In this document: piece after piece, positions 59,728 through 64,000 of the stretch
How the letters are laid out: the number at the start of each line of letters is the position of its first letter
How positions within the stretch are numbered: the first letter of the stretch is position 1
DNA from: Lophius americanus
Taxonomy: Eukaryota; Chordata; Actinopteri; Lophiiformes; Lophiidae
Assembly: GCA_037951165.1 (NCBI GenBank)
Contig: JBBDHG010000032.1
Location: 8,671,001-8,735,000 of the forward strand
DNA: 64,000 bases
Reading direction: 5' to 3'
Notes under the pieces: generated by a model
What the model was told of the DNA's origin: nothing
Databases searched by the model: none
Seen by the model: the letters and a program-made list of their open reading frames with translations, nothing else
Position numbers and translations under genes: made by a program

Positions 59728-59844
59728 CAGTTTCATAAATATGCAACAGCTTACCAAATATCTCAGGATCACGATCTACAGCCACCCCGTCGACGGATTT
59801 TTTTATGTCCCTCCAAAAAAACTGGCCCCCACCTGTGTTTCCAT
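59728..59844 (-). other. unassigned exon-like open frame
   Basis: Between GTGTGACAG and a donor-like ACTG|GTGAGA on the minus strand there is a 117-nt frame reading GNTGGGQFFWRDIKKSVDGV then AVDRDPEIFGKLLHIYETG. The piece VDRDPEIFGKLL recalls the BTB fold of KCTD-type proteins, but the match is short and no partner exon is visible. Could be a pseudogene piece or chance. Confidence 0.15.
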
Positions 59845-60280
59845 CTGTCACACAAAATATCTGCGACAGCTGAGTGGACTTTGCTGTAACTTTGGGGAAT
59901 GGTGTTTATCTGGCTCTGTGTCACGCACAATATCTTCAACGCCGCTGATGGGATGCTTAACTTTCACATGAGTGAAAGCATCACCATGTTTACACAGCAT
60001 GTTAAATGCCTGCTATTACAAAGTGTTGGGGTTTTTATTTAAAAGGCATGTAAAGTTATACCACTTATATTTGCGCCTCAAACCTCTTTGCAGGCATGGC
60101 ACCATCTCTGCTTTCACCTCTTCACACAGTGTCATTAAAAGTCCAAGTGTGAGCAAACAAGCACCAAGTATCCTCCAGTCAGTTAAACGACATTCAGCTT
60201 TTAGGGGTCCGGATCTACATGGACTGCCATCAAACAGAAAACCCGAGAACTTCATAACAGTATAATCAGCTGTGAAGGAG

Positions 60281-60324
60281 TTACACCTCATGACAGGCAT
60301 GTGCCCGCCCGTCATGAGGTGTAA
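60281..60324. repeat. inverted repeat, 14-bp arms, 16-base loop
   Basis: TTACACCTCATGAC and GTCATGAGGTGTAA pair fully around AGGCATGTGCCCGCCC. Confidence 0.95.
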
Positions 60325-60986
60325 TATTTGTAAGGGTTCCATGTTGTTTTTGTTGAAACGGCCTCAGTTTGGGGCTTCAGCCACACATTATCTTTCAAAT
60401 GGAGGATTAACTGTGTCCATGCGCCAAAAGAACTCTGATTTACAAACATGAGGTTCGTGTGATTTTAATTAACCATTTAGACTTCATTTGCCCTCACTAA
60501 GTGTTGCCGACCACCTAAAATTAGAGCTTAAAAGAGCTGCGAATGCTTCTACGGCCAATGACAACCGTTCCCACAGCCAAAAGTAGCATAAGCCAATAAA
60601 ACTTTTCTATATCTAGTTGCGTTTCTATTCACCGTTGCTTTCTCCTACTCTCATTCTATTTTTCTGTTGCAGTGCTTCTCAAACGGACTTCAATAACCCT
60701 TAAAATTATTTATTAGCAAACTAACACAGACGACTTTGTTTTTAATACATCACTAAAAGAATTAAGAGGAAAAGTAAAAAGCATTAATGAGTAAAATAGT
60801 TGAAGAGGACGAAGACCGCTGTGAAATTTGCTAAAAATGGCATGAATCTGTGTTTTCAGAATAACTAGTGATGAGGAGTTTCTGATTTTAATGTAACTTC
60901 TGATGGTACAAATTTTAACGTAACACTTCTGGTGGGTTTAACACATGACACAGCCTCGCTAGCTAACCAAAGCTCAGAAATTTGGT
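60325..60986. other. upstream of bmpr1b, unassigned stretch
   Basis: No supported gene or recognised repeat. Confidence 0.35.
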
Positions 60987-61535
60987 GATGATTTAACGTT
61001 AGTCAGAGTAAAACCACTCCGACTACTGACTACCATTAAGGCTTTCTTGTCCTCGGCTTCTCCCCCCCCCTCCCTCCCTAACTCAGGCTTACTGAAGGAG
61101 CAAGCCTGAGTTATTATCAAGCTGTTTCTTAAGTGAAAGAGTCACAACAAGAGCAAAAACTGCTCTGATCACGTGATAGACGTCGACGCCCTTATAAAAA
61201 CCCTCACCTATACGTGTCTTTTCTGCACTCGTCACTCAGCTGTTCAGACTGAGTGCTTCTGCGCATGTAAAACCAACTCCTCTTAGATCACTACTCATGT
61301 CAACAGTTAACGCTTAATTCTCAATTGGAACTATTTCAATCAGAATGAAGAAAAGTTTCCAAGTGAAAATGAAATGTCTGGAGGAGCATAAGGTGAAATG
61401 CTTGTCCCAACAAGCTGATATTCGACAAGTGATGTTAACCATGAATCAATCTCATGCAAAGGTTGCTTTACATTTGTGTCTGCACAACAAACCATCAAGC
61501 ATCTAAGAAAACCACAAACTGCTGTAATGTGAACG
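60987..61535 (+). repeat. dispersed repeat family B, copy 2
   Basis: Same landmarks in the same order as 39720-40238: GATTTAACGTTAGTCAGAGT, AAGCCTGAGTTATTATCAAG, CACGTGATAGACGTC, TTAGATCACTACTCATGTCA, AATGTCTGGAGGAGCATAAG and AAACTGCTGTAATGTGAA. Confidence 0.85.
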
Positions 61536-61799
61536 CATGAAGGCCAAGAACAACTCTGCTAATGTGAATAGTTATCATCACCTCAGACAACCATTCCACA
61601 GCAGCATGCAAACAGTGGAATGGAATACACCCCGGTCTGCGTGTTCCCTGTGTCGCAACCCATGTGCCCGATGCTGGCATTAAAATATCATCATCCTTTA
61701 TTAAGCTGTTTCTTCCTTAAAGCATGACTATAGCAGCACAACCGTCAACCATCTTAACACTTCATATAGTAGTGGTTGCTTTTACGCTTGTCACAGCTT

Positions 61800-61905
61800 C
61801 AATTGAACGCGTCGGCGCATGTAAACGGTAAATACTATTAGATCACTACTCATGTAGACATTAAACCCGAAATCTTCAATCGGAATGATTCCAATCAAAA
61901 TGGGA
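61800..61905 (+). repeat. dispersed repeat family B, partial copy 3
   Basis: CGCATGTAAACGGTAAATAC, TTAGATCACTACTCATGTAG, then ATCTTCAATCGGAATGATTC corresponds to the middle of copies 1 and 2, only 270 bp after copy 2. Confidence 0.7.
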
Positions 61906-61927
61906 AAAAGCCACCATTTATACTCAG

Positions 61928-62030
61928 CTATTGGGCGAGAGGCACCGTGGACGAGTCACCGGCTCAGCCCAGCATCAATCCTCCGAGGCAGACACCCATC
62001 CTTGCCAACGTTCACGCCAACGGAGCCAGG
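61928..62030. repeat. fish dispersed repeat, inverted and diverged
   Basis: TATTGGGCGAGAGGCACCGT, GGACGAGTCACCGGCTCAGC and CAACGTTCACGCCAACGGAG follow the same order as the copy at 34034-34160. Confidence 0.5.
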
Positions 62031-62870
62031 GTATCCGCAAAGAACTGTGCTACCCTGTTTGTTCAAAATCTGTTGTCAGAACCAATTAAATGTAAATGGA
62101 GCTTCAGAATTGTTAAATAGATTATTTATTTTCGGACTAAAGGGAAAATTCAAACTGAAAGTCTGCACTTTGGGGCTTCTTGCATTGAAAATGAAGCTGT
62201 CAAACAAACTTTCCACAGCACGCCTTGGGACACCTGTGGTTCCGAATGGGTTAAGAGAAGGGAAGAGAAGAGAAAAGAACAGGAGAGAAGAGGCCCTGTT
62301 CTGGTGGCTGTTTGGGGCTAAACAGAGCAAAGTGACACCAAGGGCAGGAGCCTGACCTACAAACTCTCAGTAACCCCCACACCTGCATGAGCACATGGAC
62401 ACACACAGACACAGAGATGTGTACACCAACTCCGACAAACAAACACGCACAGACATACTAACTTTTTCACACATCACTGCCCACGACACCAGATCCCCGA
62501 GACTTGCCAACAGGACACCATTTGACCAACGGAGCAGACCATCTGCTCGGCAGCACACTGGTGCTTTGTAATTGTTCTCTCTCGCAGACTTTACCCAACA
62601 ATCACACTCTCATTGCCAAAGATTTAAAACAGCGTTTTATTGAAAACTTCAAAGGAGAGCCGTGTGAGAGAGGTTAGGGGGAAGGCCTGAATGGAGGGAA
62701 GCGAAGAAGTATGCGATTTAATTAAAGCAGGCATTCTGGAGCATAAAGAAATGAATAAGAACAGAAGGAGGGGCAGGGGAGAGAAAAATTGTTATTGATG
62801 TGAGTATTATCAATCCAAGAAAAACATAATCCAACTGCAAACCTTTCCTTTAAAACTTTAAACTTTAAAA
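62031..62870. other. upstream of bmpr1b, unassigned stretch
   Basis: No supported gene; CA-rich piece near 62395-62450. The 156-codon plus-strand frame over 61885-62355 starts inside two repeats and has no family motif. Confidence 0.35.
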
Positions 62871-62879
62871 CCCAAGCGT

Positions 62880-63985
62880 TTTTTCAGAAGCTTAAATAAG
62901 CAGGAAACAATGATGCAGCCATACATAACTTCCCAGAGGTTCTCAGGTGGATTCAGATCTGAGGAACATAAGGACCAGTGAAATACATCAATACCTTCAT
63001 CATCCGGGAATTGCTTACTAATTCTGACCACATGAGGCCAAGTATTGTCCAACACTAGAGGAACCCAAGGTCCACTGCACCAGCATAAGCTCAAAATGCG
63101 TCCGAGGATTTAATTTCATCCGGGTACCTAACAGCAGTCAGGGGATTGTGACCCTCCAAGGATCTGCCTCCATCACCAATCCAACGACACACTGGTCATG
63201 TTTGACGATGTTTCAGGCAGCATATCATTCACCACGGCGTCTCCAGACTCTTTCATGTCTGTCACATGACCTCACTGTAAACCTGCTCTCCTCTGTGAAG
63301 GGAATTGGGCACCAATGGAGAACCTACTCATTCTGTGGTTCTCTGGTGAAAATTAATCCAGCTGCACGGTGCTGGGCTGTAAGCAAATGTCCCACTAGAG
63401 TATATTGGGCCCTCATGCCATCTTCATGGTTTCTGTTTCTGACAGTCTGGTCAGATACATTACATCAGTAGCTACTGGAGGTCATTTTGTAGGGATCTGG
63501 CAGTGCTCCTTCCTTTCCTCCTCATACAAAGGACCAAATTCCGGCCTCTCTTTTGCTATCTGCTATGTTCGCTTGAGACTGTGCAGGGAGTGACATTAAA
63601 CCTTCTTGTGACGCACGTATGGATGTTTCATTCTGGAGGAGCTGGACTACCTGTGGAAGCAGCATGGGCTGCAGGTTCCACATCATACAACCAGTTGAGA
63701 CAGGGACACTGGCAAAATTAGAGAAAAATCTGTCAGGAAGGATGAGGAGAGAGAAATGGTTTGCGACCACCACCGCAGAACCAGAACCTTTTTGGGGGTT
63801 GTCTTGATGCTGACTCTCCTGTCCATCTGTTCTCACTTTCATTTTTACCAAAGCAGCAGCAACTCACAGTCGCCTAAGTTTCCTAACTGGACGGATTGAT
63901 ACCCCAGAGGTTCAACTGACTTCGTGTTGTACTGCTATGATTGGGTGATTCATTTATTTATTTATTTTTGTGCGGTGTACACAAT
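62880..63985 (-). mobile_element. decayed Tc1-like DNA transposon
   Basis: The plus-strand wording GGGATTGTGACCCTCCAAGG, GGCGTCTCCAGACTCTTTCA, GCTGCACGGTGCTGGGCTGT, GGAGGTCATTTTGTAGGGAT and GGCAGTGCTCCTTCC follows a DNA transposon widespread in fish, whose transposase lies on the minus strand. The transposase end reads LVLDNTWPHVVR (from the DNARPHVAR motif), DDEGIDVFHW and SSDLNPPENLWEVM (about 62905-63060). The right terminus appears near 63960-63985 as TTTATTTTTGTGCGGTGTA. The other end is not clear. Changed catalytic surroundings and frame breaks show it is dead. Confidence 0.8.
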
Positions 63986-64000
63986 GACAATCATGACAAA

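Noticed and set aside
60016..60342. 108-codon minus-strand frame with a hydrophobic stretch (LGACLLTLGLLMTL)
   Set aside because: It could suggest a membrane protein, but no family, partner exon or promoter is seen, and it includes the inverted repeat at 60281-60324.
61885..62355. 156-codon plus-strand frame
   Set aside because: It begins within family B and the inverted fish repeat and shows no conserved motif.

Overview
The window is vertebrate genomic DNA, most probably from a percomorph teleost. Short coding exons with GT-AG (and one GC-AG) introns are spread through AT-rich sequence. That sequence is full of microsatellites and fish-type dispersed repeats (hAT, Tc1-like, a non-LTR reverse transcriptase, common fish repeat tails). 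There are no bacterial operons, rRNA, tRNA or CRISPR arrays.

Two genes are recognised with confidence and lie tail to tail, an arrangement I recall for UNC5C and BMPR1B on human chromosome 4q22. (1) Positions 665-7816, plus strand, hold the last three coding exons of a netrin receptor gene, unc5c: the end of the UPA domain, the death domain and the stop codon. The rest of the gene lies upstream of the window. (2) Positions 14653-47784, minus strand, hold what looks like the complete coding sequence of bmpr1b, a type I BMP receptor serine/threonine kinase, in 11 coding exons. Ten exons are packed into 14.65-19.39 kb. The first, which encodes a signal peptide, lies 28.3 kb further upstream at 47.68-47.78 kb. 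All splice phases agree and the spliced reading frame is 1629 nt (542 aa plus stop). About 6.8 kb separates the two stop codons and holds both 3' UTRs plus a decayed Tc1-like fragment.

Region by region: 1-7.8 kb, unc5c exons and introns, with a 198-bp higher-order minisatellite and an 18-bp tandem array; 7.8-14.65 kb, convergent 3' UTRs; 14.65-19.4 kb, bmpr1b exons 11 to 2; 19.4-47.7 kb, bmpr1b intron 1, containing three exon-like frames at 20.2-21.2 kb that I cannot assign, a 2.7-kb hAT element with target-site duplication (36.4-39.1 kb), several repeats and hairpins; 47.7-48.2 kb, bmpr1b first coding exon and a (GA)n-rich 5' flank; 48.2-64 kb, repeat-rich upstream sequence with a tetranucleotide array, a truncated reverse transcriptase, hairpin-forming repeats and a decayed Tc1-like element at the right edge.

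Functionally the locus pairs an axon-guidance/dependence receptor with a BMP receptor. Nothing in the sequence shows that they share regulation. I found no obviously new system. The points most worth a check are the distant signal-peptide exon of bmpr1b, the GC-AG intron in unc5c, the unassigned exon-like frames in bmpr1b intron 1, and a dispersed repeat family that ends in a hairpin.
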